From Picochlorum sp. 'celeri' (lineage: Eukaryota > Chlorophyta > Trebouxiophyceae), in NCBI GenBank assembly GCA_010909725.1, contig JAACMV010000020.1, positions 806,001-870,000 on the forward strand: a DNA stretch of 64,000 nucleotides, read 5' to 3'. Positions within the stretch are counted from its first letter, which is position 1, and each line of letters starts with the position of its first letter. Below, one piece after another: positions 1 through 9,542 of the stretch. The translations under genes were made by a program, and so were the position numbers. Under the pieces are notes generated by a model, which searched no databases, was not told where the DNA came from, and saw only the letters and a list, made by a program, of their open reading frames with translations.

Positions 1-1153
1 CGAATCCACTCGTACCTCCCCATGTGATGGTTGAATTTTCCCCGTCTGCACTTGCAGAACACCCAAACGTCGTCGCTCCGCACGAAAAACTTTTGATGTC
101 CCATCCAGCAAGTTCCATATACGGCACAGGATACATGAGATTGTCTCCAGATGTTTTCAGTTTTCCCCATGCAAACAGCTGTCCACCAACCATGGTGCAA
201 AATGTTGACGTGGCACCTGCAGCCACGATGGCGTCCTCTGGAATCTTAATTCTACCAGTCAACGTCTCCACCAATCTTGGCTTGAATTCATCTTGCTGTA
301 CCTTGTGCCCAAGACGTCCATATCCTCCAAAACCCCATGTCCACACACCCCCATCAGAGCAGACTGCAATCGTGTGGTTATGCCCACAGTCAACCCTGGT
401 AACTTTCTTCTCAGCAAGAGCTTCAATTTTTGTAGGCACAGGCTGAGGATCAAACACCATCTTCACGGACGAATCAGCCGCGTTATACTGGTTGTCAGTA
501 CCATGACCTAATTGTCCGTACTGAGGCAGTCCAGCAGAGAACAAGGCTCCATCACACAGCCACATGGTGAATTCACCCCCACAGCACACCTTTGAACAAT
601 TCAAAATTTCACATCGCTGCGGTGTGAGGATGACATCCTCTCCTCCCTTGGCCTTTTTGACACTCCCAGTCCCACACTGCCCATATGAATTCAGACCACA
701 CGCATAACTCTCACCCTTATCCGTCAAAAACACGGTGTGGTATCTACCGCATGCAGCCGACACAATCTTATGATCCTTCAGAGCTTCCAACTTTGTTGGA
801 ACATTGCGAGTCAACTGATCTCCAAGTCCCAACTGACCCTTCTCATTTCTTCCCCACACATAGCACCCTCCATCCACATCAACAGCCACCGAGTGACACG
901 CAGCACTTCCAGCAGCGATAAATGTAATCTTAACATCCTGCATAGTATCAAAACGTGTCATGGATCGAGTTCAGTACGACCCCTCCCACCGCCACAACAA
1001 CCAAACACGTGTGTCACCCACCTCCAGTTCTTTCAGCTTATGGGGTACATTAAGACATGGATACTCGGGCCTTGTCTCTTTGGTTCTACCGATTGCCCAG
1101 TAATCTGTTGCTCCACACTGCAACACTGTACCTGCGACTAAATCCCCTGCCAT
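1..1153 (-). CDS. RCC2: RCC2-like (TD-60) RCC1-repeat protein, 3' end off the window
   Basis: Homolog of RCC2, an RCC1-type beta-propeller that in animals acts at centromeres and the midbody and binds small GTPases; its algal role is not known. Two exons are inferred: 1153-1022 (44 codons) and 937 to beyond position 1, joined over an 84-nt intron (1021-938, gtgggt to gcag, phase 0). About 356 residues are visible and the C-terminus lies outside the window. RCC1 blades are clear: CYVWGRNEKGQLG, CGLNSYGQCGTG and VWTWGFGGYGRLGH. The start CGATDYWAIGR and the late segment LFAWGKLKTS...MYPVPYMELAGW match RCC2 rather than RCC1 itself. The ATG at 1153 was chosen because conserved sequence begins there. 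An upstream in-frame start at 1273 is possible but adds an unconserved leader. The gene is head to head with NDUFAF6. Confidence 0.88.
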
Positions 1154-1458
1154 TGAAAGTATCTTTTTAAACTCTTTCTGGCCGTGACGTTGTTTCAAAC
1201 AGGCAATATGCAGTATATTTGTGATATGGATGTGAATCCATGAAAGTTCGATGGGGATGTATGGCGTTTTCAAGCATTGTGGATTTCAAATTGTAGCGAA
1301 CAAGCGTAGAGATTAGTCCTATCAAAGAGAGTACTGGATGGGAGGCAGTGTGATGCCCATGGGTGGTGTGGATCTCATGGATATACTGGATCGATCGGCC
1401 ATGAAGAGGCATTACACGTATTATTATAGCCTAAAGGTTGTATTGGAAGGGGTAGAAG
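1154..1458. other. Divergent promoter region RCC2 / NDUFAF6
   Basis: About 305 bp between two divergent start codons. I see no RNA gene, repeat or recognisable motif; it presumably holds both promoters. Confidence 0.5.
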
Positions 1459-2538
1459 ATGGTGAGTCACGCGTTGCTGAGGCGCCAGGGGCAATGTTTT
1501 ATTCTGCAAGACACATGCCTCACTTTTCGTAGAGCTCTTGGCCTGACGAATAAAGGGGTGGGCCTTGGGGAGGATTTCAACGTAGATAGTTGGTCTCAAG
1601 AGGATTGCCGTAGGGTGGATGGGATGGGGTGGGGTTTGAGGCAGCCAAGTTGCAGCAGAGGTATGGCAAGCTCTTCTGATGGGGGTTTGAAAGAAGCCAT
1701 GACGTACTGCCAACGCCTTGTGAAAGAGAAAGAGTACGAAAATTATCTGTGGTGTTCTCAGTTGAAGCCAGAGTATAGAGCGCCAATTATTGCGTTGAGG
1801 GCGCTGGGGATTGAGATACAAGCTGTGCAGGAGCATGCTCGGACAGAAATGTTGCTCATGATGCGGTATCAGTGGTGGAAGGATTCCGTGAGAAAGGCAT
1901 TTGAAGCAACACAGTCTTATGAAATGAGTCAGCCTGTGATGAAGGCTGTGAGTGAATTAGTGCGGCAGACTACCATATCAAAGTATAGGGTGATGAGGAT
2001 GATTGATGCTCATGAGACAGATGCTCTGAGGACTTCTCCCATGGTATCGATGGAGGAGTTGGAGGACTATGCCGAGGGGACTTTCTCACAATTACTGTAC
2101 ATGCAATTAGAGGCGTGTGGACTCGCGACTGCCGCGACGGAGCATGCTGCATCACATTTGGGCAAGGCTATAGGTTTATCTCAGGTGCTCAGGAATGCTG
2201 TGGTGTACTTGAAAAAGGGAAAGACATACTTTCCGGAAGACATTTGCAAAAAGTATGGTGTCACTCCAACAGAGTTTTTAGTGAACGATTCGCCGAGTGA
2301 CGTGGCTTTTGAGGTGGCAAAGGTAGCAAAAGCCCACCTTGATGCAGCACGGACACATGAGGTGATTGAACCAGAGGCTGCGCCATTGTTCAATCAAGCA
2401 TTGTCTGTCGAATTGTATTTGAATGCTTTGGAAAAGGCAAATTTTGATATATTTAGCGCGAGTATGCATAGAGGGGGATATTTGCCTGTTGAATATTTGA
2501 TCAAGTTGAAATGGAGAATGATGCGAGGAGAATGGTGA
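1459..2538 (+). CDS. NDUFAF6: NDUFAF6-like mitochondrial complex I assembly factor (squalene/phytoene synthase fold)
   Basis: A 359-residue single-exon protein. Residues about 78-350 follow the NDUFAF6 (C8orf38) family through its length: an early YENYLWCSQL, then APIIALRALGIEIQAV, MMRYQWWKDSV, ELEDYAEGTFSQLLYMQLEA, AASHLGKAIGLSQVLR and YFPEDICKKYGV, with a terminal FDIFSASMHRGG. NDUFAF6 proteins have the phytoene/squalene synthase fold but lack the two Asp-rich catalytic motifs. I see no DxxxD pair here either, which argues against an active phytoene synthase. The family role is early assembly of the ND1 arm of respiratory complex I. The first ~75 residues are basic and hydroxylated, in keeping with a mitochondrial presequence. 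The stop lies 51 bp from that of the convergent ABC1 kinase. Confidence 0.85.
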   Translation: MVSHALLRRQGQCFILQDTCLTFRRALGLTNKGVGLGEDFNVDSWSQEDCRRVDGMGWGLRQPSCSRGMASSSDGGLKEAMTYCQRLVKEKEYENYLWCSQLKPEYRAPIIALRALGIEIQAVQEHARTEMLLMMRYQWWKDSVRKAFEATQSYEMSQPVMKAVSELVRQTTISKYRVMRMIDAHETDALRTSPMVSMEELEDYAEGTFSQLLYMQLEACGLATAATEHAASHLGKAIGLSQVLRNAVVYLKKGKTYFPEDICKKYGVTPTEFLVNDSPSDVAFEVAKVAKAHLDAARTHEVIEPEAAPLFNQALSVELYLNALEKANFDIFSASMHRGGYLPVEYLIKLKWRMMRGEW

Positions 2539-2589
2539 TTGATTACAGTGTATTTATTAAATACACTGTTTTAAAAACAATTGGCAATA

Positions 2590-4653
2590 CTATTGGCTAG
2601 GGAAAGGTCCTTTGCCTTTCAAACCCTTTTCAAATTTATCCAGTCGCTTGATTCGTCTCATGCCAAGGAGGACAAACACCCCTAGAACAGTCGACGTGAG
2701 CATGAGTGCTGTGGCTGGGAATATTCTATCCTGTAATCCAAACTGTATTGCTCCATTGAAGAGTCCCATACTTGCAATAGACTGAATTATTGCGACTTGG
2801 AAAATGCCTGATCTTCTGTCCGCTCTCTCTGATTCTAATACTTTGACTCGTGGCTTCCAATCTCCTAGTTCCAGGCCACGCAGGGAGCTTTCAATCTTTT
2901 GAACTCTCAAAGGCATGGCAGCTGTTGCGGCACCAACCTCAGTGGCTTGAGTTGTCAATTGATCAAATATAAATTGCTGCTGATTTTCTGCTCCTTTGAG
3001 ATCTAATAGTTCCTGTGCATATGGAGCAGCCGTCTCTGCAAAGGAAAAGTCCTTATCCAACGTCTTTCCAATACCCTCAAGTGTAGCAAAAGCTCTCAGC
3101 ACAAATGTGAATGTTGCAGGGAAGCGGAAAGGTGAATCTATAGCAATAGAAAACAAGTCCTCACCAATCGCTGCGACAGTTTCTTGCTCCTGTGCTTGTC
3201 TGCCTATATTATCCACAAAGTATGCGAGGGCGCGACGAATTCCAATCGTATCAGAAGACGTTGGAGTGATGATACCAAGAAGCGTCAGATTCTCAAGGAC
3301 TGCATCCACGTCCTTTTGCGCTATTCCATAAAACAAATCCAATAATCGCTCCCGAGTACCCGGTACAATCTGTCCCATCATTCCAAAATCATAAAATATC
3401 AGGTTGCCTGAGGAATCAATGGCAATGTTTCCTGGGTGTGGATCAGCATGGAAAAAACCATGCTTCAAAATTTGAATCAGATAGGCCTCGGTCGCCCTCT
3501 TGGCAACCAGCTTTGCCTCCAGTCCAGCATTTGTAATAGCATTCAAATCTGTAATTTTTGGCCCTGGCATGTACTCCATTGTCAGCACAGCGCTCGACGT
3601 TCTCTGCCAAAACACCCGTGGTGTCTTCACCCAGCTTTCATTCTTGAAATTTCTTCTAAACTTGTCTGCATTCTTTCCCTCATTAATATAGTCAATCTCT
3701 TCGTACAAAATACGCGCACATTCCTCATAAATACCTACAAAATCCCTAGATCCATCGCCTTCATCACCTTTATCGAGCTGTGTCGCGACCACCCGGAGGT
3801 TCTCCAAGTCGATATCAAACAAGCGCTTCAATCCAGGGCGCTGAACCTTGACAACAACCTTTTCTCCAGTCTTGAGACGCGCAACATGAACTTGACCTAG
3901 TGATGCTGCAGCAATCGGTTTGGGATCAAACTCGGCGAACAGTTCGTCGACCGTTCCGCCCAATTCTCTCTCAATAGTCTGAATAGACTTTTCTGCAGAG
4001 AATGCTGGCACCTTGTCCTGTAATTTCCCAAGCTCTTCAACAAACTCTGCTGGAAACAAATCGCTCCTTGTTGAGAACAACTGTCCAATTTTAATGAATG
4101 TAGGACCCAATTGTAAAATAGACTCTCGTATCCAAATGGCTAATTTCCTAGCACGTGCAGCCTTTTTTTCATCCGTCATGCCTCCTGGGTACGACCACTT
4201 CTGCTCCAACAACCACAATCTACTTCTCAAAATCAACACAAACCTCCACGTATCGATCGTCCTTTTTGTTTCACTGTAATCATCTTGAGACCATGTATAT
4301 TTATAATCCTGCGCAAGCTCAGTTCCACTCGCATCGTCATCAAAGCCAGCCACCATCATGGTCCTCTGAAACTGCATTGGCGCATTGTGTTCCTTCTGCT
4401 CCTTCACAGTCGTAGGCACCACAGGAGCCCCCTTGTACGTCATTGGAACAAGTTCTCGTCTTGTTTCATGCGTTGTCATCACCTTTGAGGAATCACGAGG
4501 AGATAAATCCCGCATTGCTGGTTTCTTTTGTGTGGCTTGAACAGACACTCCATATCGTGTTCGTGATACACTAGGGCGTCCACCACCCACACATCGATCC
4601 ATGAAACATGAACCCATTGTGGAATGACTCATAGAATGTGATGCGCAAGGCAT
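2590..4653 (-). CDS. ABC1K7/8-type atypical kinase, probably plastid
   Basis: A 687-residue single-exon ABC1/UbiB-family atypical kinase. All signature motifs are present: KIGQ at about 188-191, the Ala-rich loop AAASLGQVH at 248-256, VVKVQRPG with the conserved Lys at about 269, HADPHPGN at 402-409, and metal-binding DFG at 422-424. The run QKWSYPGGMT just before the domain, and RFPATFTFVLRAFATLEGIGKTLD after it, match plant ABC1K7/ABC1K8, which sit in plastid envelope or plastoglobule membranes and affect lipid, iron and oxidative stress responses. The N-terminal ~45 residues are rich in Ser, Met and Arg without acidic residues, consistent with a transit peptide. Two hydrophobic segments near residues 620-670 suggest membrane attachment. 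The exact ABC1K class was assigned from recalled sequence patterns and needs a tree. Confidence 0.88.
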   Translation of the reverse strand: MPCASHSMSHSTMGSCFMDRCVGGGRPSVSRTRYGVSVQATQKKPAMRDLSPRDSSKVMTTHETRRELVPMTYKGAPVVPTTVKEQKEHNAPMQFQRTMMVAGFDDDASGTELAQDYKYTWSQDDYSETKRTIDTWRFVLILRSRLWLLEQKWSYPGGMTDEKKAARARKLAIWIRESILQLGPTFIKIGQLFSTRSDLFPAEFVEELGKLQDKVPAFSAEKSIQTIERELGGTVDELFAEFDPKPIAAASLGQVHVARLKTGEKVVVKVQRPGLKRLFDIDLENLRVVATQLDKGDEGDGSRDFVGIYEECARILYEEIDYINEGKNADKFRRNFKNESWVKTPRVFWQRTSSAVLTMEYMPGPKITDLNAITNAGLEAKLVAKRATEAYLIQILKHGFFHADPHPGNIAIDSSGNLIFYDFGMMGQIVPGTRERLLDLFYGIAQKDVDAVLENLTLLGIITPTSSDTIGIRRALAYFVDNIGRQAQEQETVAAIGEDLFSIAIDSPFRFPATFTFVLRAFATLEGIGKTLDKDFSFAETAAPYAQELLDLKGAENQQQFIFDQLTTQATEVGAATAAMPLRVQKIESSLRGLELGDWKPRVKVLESERADRRSGIFQVAIIQSIASMGLFNGAIQFGLQDRIFPATALMLTSTVLGVFVLLGMRRIKRLDKFEKGLKGKGPFPSQ

Positions 4654-4880
4654 TGCTGTCTATCCTCTGAGGACACGTTTGTGTGGTTACAGTTTCTTTG
4701 TCAAAAGCTCGGCGACACGAGTTTTCAATCGAGTCGCACCACCCTCCAGCCAAACAGCGGAAGCACCCAGAATGTATGTATGTAAATATTCGACTCATCA
4801 GTTTTGGCTTGAATGGACTCTATGGTGAATCAGTCTGAGTTCAATTCATGACGTAAAGTGTTAATTTACGGAATTCGTTC
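4654..4880. other. Divergent promoter region ABC1K / GNAT
   Basis: About 230 bp (350 bp if the GNAT gene starts at 5001). Nothing beyond presumed promoters is recognised. Confidence 0.4.
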
Positions 4881-5996
4881 ATGTTCAGGATCACAATGCC
4901 CGTCGCATATAGCGTATTTTTCACTCAAATAATACCCATAAGATACTTTCATACCAATCAAAATATGCATAGGCAATTATCTGCCGGAAAGAGCCAAAGC
5001 ATGGCATCGCAACATGCTTGCAGGGGACATGCCATGTCTACTCGTGTCCCAAATGCTCGCCCTCAAACGAGTATTTCCGATCGATTCGTACACAAATCGA
5101 ACATTAGTAGACATATGTCGACACGTAGACATGTATCATCTGAAAGAGACATGGGGGAGGACTCAGGATCCTCTTTCCACCAACAGAGAATGAGGACTAC
5201 AGCCAAAAATGAGGATGATGCCAACAAACCTCCCATCGCCCAGGATGTTTGCGTGCGGTACGGTATCTAGTCTTTACGTGACAGTATAGACTCACGGTGA
5301 TATTAACAGTGAAATTGACGTATGCGATGCAGCATTGTAGAGACTGATGATGATATCGAATGTGTGAGTTGGTTACGAGCAACATCCTTTTATGCCTACC
5401 CCGAAGAACGGAAATTCGCTGGCAAGATACATCAGCTTATGATTGCTGAAGAAGAATCAAAATCGTTAAAAGCTCTCAGGCTGGACCGACGACTCCGATC
5501 AGAAGATCCCATCTCCTCATCACCCAGGGATGGTGATACAGTCACATTGATGGCATCATGCCATGCTGACAGTATACCAGACATTGACGAGAAGCTCTGT
5601 TATTTGGAATCTCATGAAGGATCAAAGATGGCTGTTCTTGGTAGTTTAGACATCCACGCAGCTCGTGCTCTGCCAGGAGAGGTATTGATTGGATCATCGG
5701 ACAATGCTGCCTATTTAGCTAATGTCTGCACAGCATCTGCAGCACGACGTCGAGGCGTAGCCACAGCATTGCTGTCTCGAGCAAGAGAGATCGCTCAGAA
5801 ATGGAATGTAGACGCGTTATTCGTGCATACCATGGCTGTGAATGAGATTGCCGTTGAGTTTTACACAAAGAATGGATTTGTGATTGACAAGGAAGAGACG
5901 AGCAATCAGGCACATTATAGGGGTAGATGCTTGGATGGGATAGAAGGGCGGGGCAGAACAGTATTGCTACGTGACACAACCTTGCCTCCATCATGA
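4881..5996 (+). CDS. GNAT N-acetyltransferase, probably organelle targeted
   Basis: Two exons inferred: 4881-5257 and 5333-5996, with a 75-nt intron (gtacgg to gcag). The junction gives VCVR-IVETDDD, restoring a continuous GNAT fold; the downstream reading frame alone begins after an in-frame stop, so an intron is required. The protein is 346 residues from 4881 or 306 from the ATG at 5001 (MASQHACRG), which begins a Ser/Arg/His-rich leader resembling a transit peptide and may be the true start. The acetyl-CoA loop is ARRRGVATAL at about residues 263-272, followed by a helix and by AVEFYTKNGFVI, the usual GNAT C-terminal strand. The block SWLRATSFYAYPEERKFAG resembles plant plastid GNATs, which can acetylate Lys or protein N-termini. 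The substrate cannot be told from sequence. Confidence 0.7.
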
Positions 5997-6289
5997 TGAA
6001 CATGTGGTGATTGGCGAAAGGGGACCTGTCCTGATCTGCAGCCCCAACTTCTTTAACAAGAAACGTCTTCATTTTTTTTGCACGCTGTTGATATGCCGTG
6101 CATTCTCACCAATAATTCATACTTTTTCTCACAATTTTTTGTATCAGATGCAACAATCATCAACTTGGATACCACAATTGGGTAGAAATTGTTGATCGAG
6201 TGGAGTATTGCTGGAACCAGATTTGAATGTCAGCCAAGGCATTCTGAATGCAACTGGACAAAAAGATAGGCGAAACATTACAATAAAAA

Positions 6290-7234
6290 ATGCATGGTTG
6301 TTGGCGACAAGCAAACATTGGTGGTGGGCGTTGTTGTTCCCTACTTTCAAACCGAGGGGCAGCCCTGGCAGGGCCTGGCTGTAATGCTGGGCGATCTCTG
6401 TCTCTCTATAGAACCCCTATCAGTAGACCGTCAAACACTTGTTTCGTGAGAGCCCGCGATGGGGCTCGGTCGACCCCAGGAGGCCGTTCTGTAGGGTTGG
6501 ATGATGTGGATGCAAGTCCATCCAATAACATTCTCTTGGATGATGCAGCCAGGAATTTCCATCGAGAAGTCCAACGAGGTATCGATGAAGACATAGTTCT
6601 ATCCAAAGAGCTTGGATTTGATAGCGTGGCAGCCATGAGGACAGCATTGTCAGAAGAGTATATTGAAAAGATTAGGGACAAGTTGGCACAGCGTGGAGAA
6701 GAGTTGGAGCAGGAAAAGAATATGAAGAACACCATGTTTCGTGCAGGAAAAGAATACTACGAAAGGGGCATGTATAATGACTCGCTGACAGCACTTGAGC
6801 AAGCATTGGAGGCAGAGGGGCCCTTGTCTCCTCTGGGAGGAGAAATCCAGTTGTGGTTGGCGTTGGCCTTACAGGCGTGTGGACGGGAAGAAGACTGTAT
6901 CGCAGTGTATAAAAATGTGGAAAGTACGCATCCTTTACCGTCTATGCGCAAACAAGCTGCGAGTTTACGGTACATTATGGAAGCACCAAAATTAGAACTG
7001 AGTCCCGAGGAAAAGGTCAGCATCCCCGTTCTCGATGATATCGATAGAAACCAGACCAAATCGAACAGGCCTATTCGGCCTAAGATTAAAAAGATTGAGA
7101 AGAGGAAAAAGACTTGGGATGAAGAGTTCTGGGACAGCTACAGCCCACCAAAATATCTGAGGAATAGATATGTTGTAGCAGCAAGTATCATCGTGTCCAT
7201 CGGGCTGGCATGGTATTCGAGTGTGATGAAATAA
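6290..7234 (+). CDS. Plastid TPR protein with C-terminal membrane anchor, conserved in the green lineage
   Basis: A 314-residue single-exon protein. A basic, Ser/Cys-rich leader (about 1-60) looks like a transit peptide. It is followed by a helical stretch (ELGFDSVAAMRTALSEEY), a TPR-like unit (AGKEYYERGMYNDSLTALEQAL, about residues 150-170) and the block LGGEIQLWLALALQACGREEDCIAVYK. Next comes a segment ending in RYIMEAPKLELSPEEKVSIP. I recognise this TPR plus 'APKL' pattern from uncharacterised chloroplast proteins of plants and cyanobacteria. One transmembrane segment lies near the C-terminus (about 293-311, VVAASIIVSIGLAWYSSV), preceded by a Lys/Arg-rich stretch. This arrangement suggests a thylakoid or envelope anchored protein facing the stroma. 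Its function is unknown to me. Confidence 0.72.
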   Translation: MHGCWRQANIGGGRCCSLLSNRGAALAGPGCNAGRSLSLYRTPISRPSNTCFVRARDGARSTPGGRSVGLDDVDASPSNNILLDDAARNFHREVQRGIDEDIVLSKELGFDSVAAMRTALSEEYIEKIRDKLAQRGEELEQEKNMKNTMFRAGKEYYERGMYNDSLTALEQALEAEGPLSPLGGEIQLWLALALQACGREEDCIAVYKNVESTHPLPSMRKQAASLRYIMEAPKLELSPEEKVSIPVLDDIDRNQTKSNRPIRPKIKKIEKRKKTWDEEFWDSYSPPKYLRNRYVVAASIIVSIGLAWYSSVMK

Positions 7235-7506
7235 TACTCCATCCATCCATCCAACAGGCAAGTGCAGAAAAGGCCAGGCCAGATGGGTACCCGAGGTTAT
7301 CGCCCAGGCTGCACCTGCATCATCTATCTTGTATCCTCCAGAGATTTGAGAATGGCGCCTTTTTTAATCCCAACGTGGGGCTGTCGTTGCTTCAGATCTA
7401 CCCCCGGTATTGAAACCCTCGAGCACGCCTCCCTCCGAATAGTCTAACAATTCTTTAATTTGTATATTTAATTCTTTCAATTATTTCATATTGTTTCGAG
7501 TGCAAG

Positions 7507-8280
7507 ATGTTGAAAACACCAAACGCTGCTCGCTGCCTAGCGACAGCACCTCTGCTGCAATGCAGAGCACAGCGCCTCGCGTGCCGGGCCATGGAGGAGC
7601 CATCAGTGGCCACAATATCTCGCATGAAGCAGTACAATGAAGATATGCAAGAACGTATGGGATGGAAGCAGGTTGAGAACCCGTATTCATACGACCCAGA
7701 TTTCGGGTTGTATTATCACCATGTCGAATCAGACTTGATTGTAGGCAGTCAACCTCAAAATGCTGAGGATATTCAACATCTTCATGAACATGAGGATGTA
7801 AAGGTTATTTATAACATGCAACAGGATAAGGATATGGCGTATTGGAGTGTCGATGGGGAGGAACTGCAACGAGCTGCTGCAGCCCTGGGCATTGAGTATG
7901 TTAGGGTTGAAGCCGTTGATTTTGATCCTCATTCGTTGAGACGGACACTACCCCAAGCAGTCGCTCGTTTGCAACAGGTGCGGAAAATGGGACGAGTATA
8001 CCTCCATTGCACAGCTGGTCTGGGGAGAAGTCCTGCCGTTGCCATAGCCTCACTATTCTGGCATACAGATATGAATCTGGAGCAAGCCTATGAGTATTTG
8101 ACCAGTATTCGTCCGTGTGGACCAAATAAGGATGCTATTCGTGCTGCAACATTTGATGTCTTGGATGATAGGCATTTCTCAGTATTTGATTCGCTTCCCT
8201 CTGAAGCCTTCTTGTACCTCAGTCAACAGGACAGAGAGTTTATTAGAAGTCGCCTCCTCGGCGTTGATGATTGGAATTGA
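7507..8280 (+). CDS. LSF2: LSF2-like glucan (starch) phosphatase
   Basis: A 257-residue dual-specificity phosphatase of the LSF2 (Like Sex Four 2) type, which in plants removes C3 phosphate from starch glucan inside the plastid during starch breakdown. The catalytic P-loop is HCTAGLGRSP at residues 167-176, with Cys168 and Arg174. The upstream VDFDPHSLRR loop supplies the general-acid Asp. The sequence FGLYYHHVESDLIVGSQP and the C-terminal region after SIRPCGPNKDAIR, ending LYLSQQDREFIRSRLLG, match the SEX4/LSF2 C-terminal fold. No carbohydrate-binding module 48 follows, which separates it from SEX4. The first ~30 residues (LATAPLLQCRAQRLACRA) form a plausible transit peptide. It lies 212 bp upstream of psaL on the same strand. 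Confidence 0.85.
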   Translation: MLKTPNAARCLATAPLLQCRAQRLACRAMEEPSVATISRMKQYNEDMQERMGWKQVENPYSYDPDFGLYYHHVESDLIVGSQPQNAEDIQHLHEHEDVKVIYNMQQDKDMAYWSVDGEELQRAAAALGIEYVRVEAVDFDPHSLRRTLPQAVARLQQVRKMGRVYLHCTAGLGRSPAVAIASLFWHTDMNLEQAYEYLTSIRPCGPNKDAIRAATFDVLDDRHFSVFDSLPSEAFLYLSQQDREFIRSRLLGVDDWN

Positions 8281-8491
8281 GTGATTTTGAAGAACATGTA
8301 AGGTTATTCTTTTGTGACGTTGATCGTGTGGAGTAGAACAACTGCTGCCATCACTGGACTGATGATATTCTGGAGAGATGGACAAACTATTCGGGAGAAG
8401 GACGATACATAGGATGTATCCTTCATCATGAACCCATCGTACCACGTAGATCCAGTCCAATTTCAATTCTACATTTAACAACTGACCAAAA

Positions 8492-9463
8492 ATGTCTGCC
8501 GCTCTCATTGCTACACCATTCACAGGCCGTGTGCAGGGATTCTCTGCTGCCAAGACCAGCAGAGTGTCCCGCGCTGCACGTGTCCCAGTCCGTGCTGCTG
8601 CTGATAAGGATCAGGTATGTGTTTGTATTTATAGATCAGACACGTGGGATTGGTGGCTGCAGTGCTTGGGATAGGTTGAGGCGACGAATGATGAAATGTT
8701 GCCATCGAGACACCCTCGCTTTCTCGACGTAGTTGCCCCCTTTTGGGTACAGGGTTGCATTAGTATCACATATGTGACATTGAATGAGTACAAGAGAGGT
8801 CGAGGCTGCGAGGTGCCGCGAATGGAACGATGGATTTCGTCGCCGAGGTGATGCTGGACAATGGATTGGTCTCAGATTTTGCAATCAGTCATGCCTCGAT
8901 CTATCCCTTTGTCCGGTCCAAGCATACGTTTGATAGGAACAATACATCGCCTCACTCCCGTGTCTCCTGTCGTTGTGTAGGTTATCCAGCCAATCAATGG
9001 AGATCCATTCATTGGAATGCTCGAGACTCCAGTGACCTCTTCTCCACTCGTTGCCAGCTACTTGTCCAACCTCCCAGCTTACCGCACCGGAGTGTCACCA
9101 CTCCTCAGAGGTGTTGAGATTGGTCTTGCCCATGGATTCTTGGTCGTCGGACCATTCATCAAGCTCGGACCATTGCGTAACTTTGCCGGAGCTTCTGGAA
9201 ACGCTGCAGAGATTGCTGGATGCTTGTCTGCTGCTGGTCTGGTGTTGATTTTGACCATGTGCCTCTCCATGTACGGACAGGTGACATTCCAAAATGAGGT
9301 GCCACAGGTTGGAGTCAAGACCTTGTCTGGACGTAACATCCAGCGTGATCCACTCCAGACCTCTGAGGGATGGTCCAAGTTTGCCGCTGGATGGACTGTT
9401 GGAGGTCTGGCTGGAGTTGCATGGGGATACGTGTGCACCCAGATCCTCCCATACTACCAGTAA
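8492..9463 (+). CDS. PSAL: Photosystem I subunit XI (PsaL), nuclear encoded
   Basis: Two exons: 8492-8614 (41 codons) and 8981-9463, giving 201 residues. The intron 8615-8980 (gtatgt to gtag) is in phase 0. The mature protein begins near [20 protein letters not shown] and continues [17 protein letters not shown] and [20 protein letters not shown], all diagnostic of PsaL, with two or three membrane helices after that. Exon 1 encodes a typical green-algal transit peptide ([20 protein letters not shown], then [12 protein letters not shown]) with no secretory signal ahead of it, which points to a primary plastid. PsaL binds chlorophyll a and forms the PsaH/PsaO docking side used by LHCII in state transitions; in cyanobacteria it is the PSI trimer interface. 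The exon junction falls almost exactly at the transit peptide/mature boundary. Confidence 0.97.
8615..8980 (+). other. Unusually long (366-nt) intron of psaL
   Basis: The other 26 inferred introns in the window are 45-114 nt. This one separates the transit-peptide exon from the mature PsaL exon. It contains a G-box core CACGTG near 8641 and an isolated box-C-like ATGATGA at 8688-8694 with no clear CTGA box D. I cannot show an embedded RNA. Confidence 0.85.
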
Positions 9464-9542
9464 ATGGGTTCTATAGATATCTAGCTGATTTTCTCAAATC
9501 AAAACAAAATATACCTTCATATTGAATGTAAATGGAAGATTA

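Noticed and set aside
1459..2538. Phytoene or squalene synthase
   Set aside because: Same fold, but the Asp-rich catalytic motifs are absent and the whole-length pattern is NDUFAF6.
7239..7253. CCAT tandem repeat
   Set aside because: Only three to four copies in a 3' UTR position; an ordinary simple repeat.
8688..8694. C/D box snoRNA in the psaL intron
   Set aside because: A box-C-like ATGATGA is present but no CTGA box D with flanking terminal stem was found.
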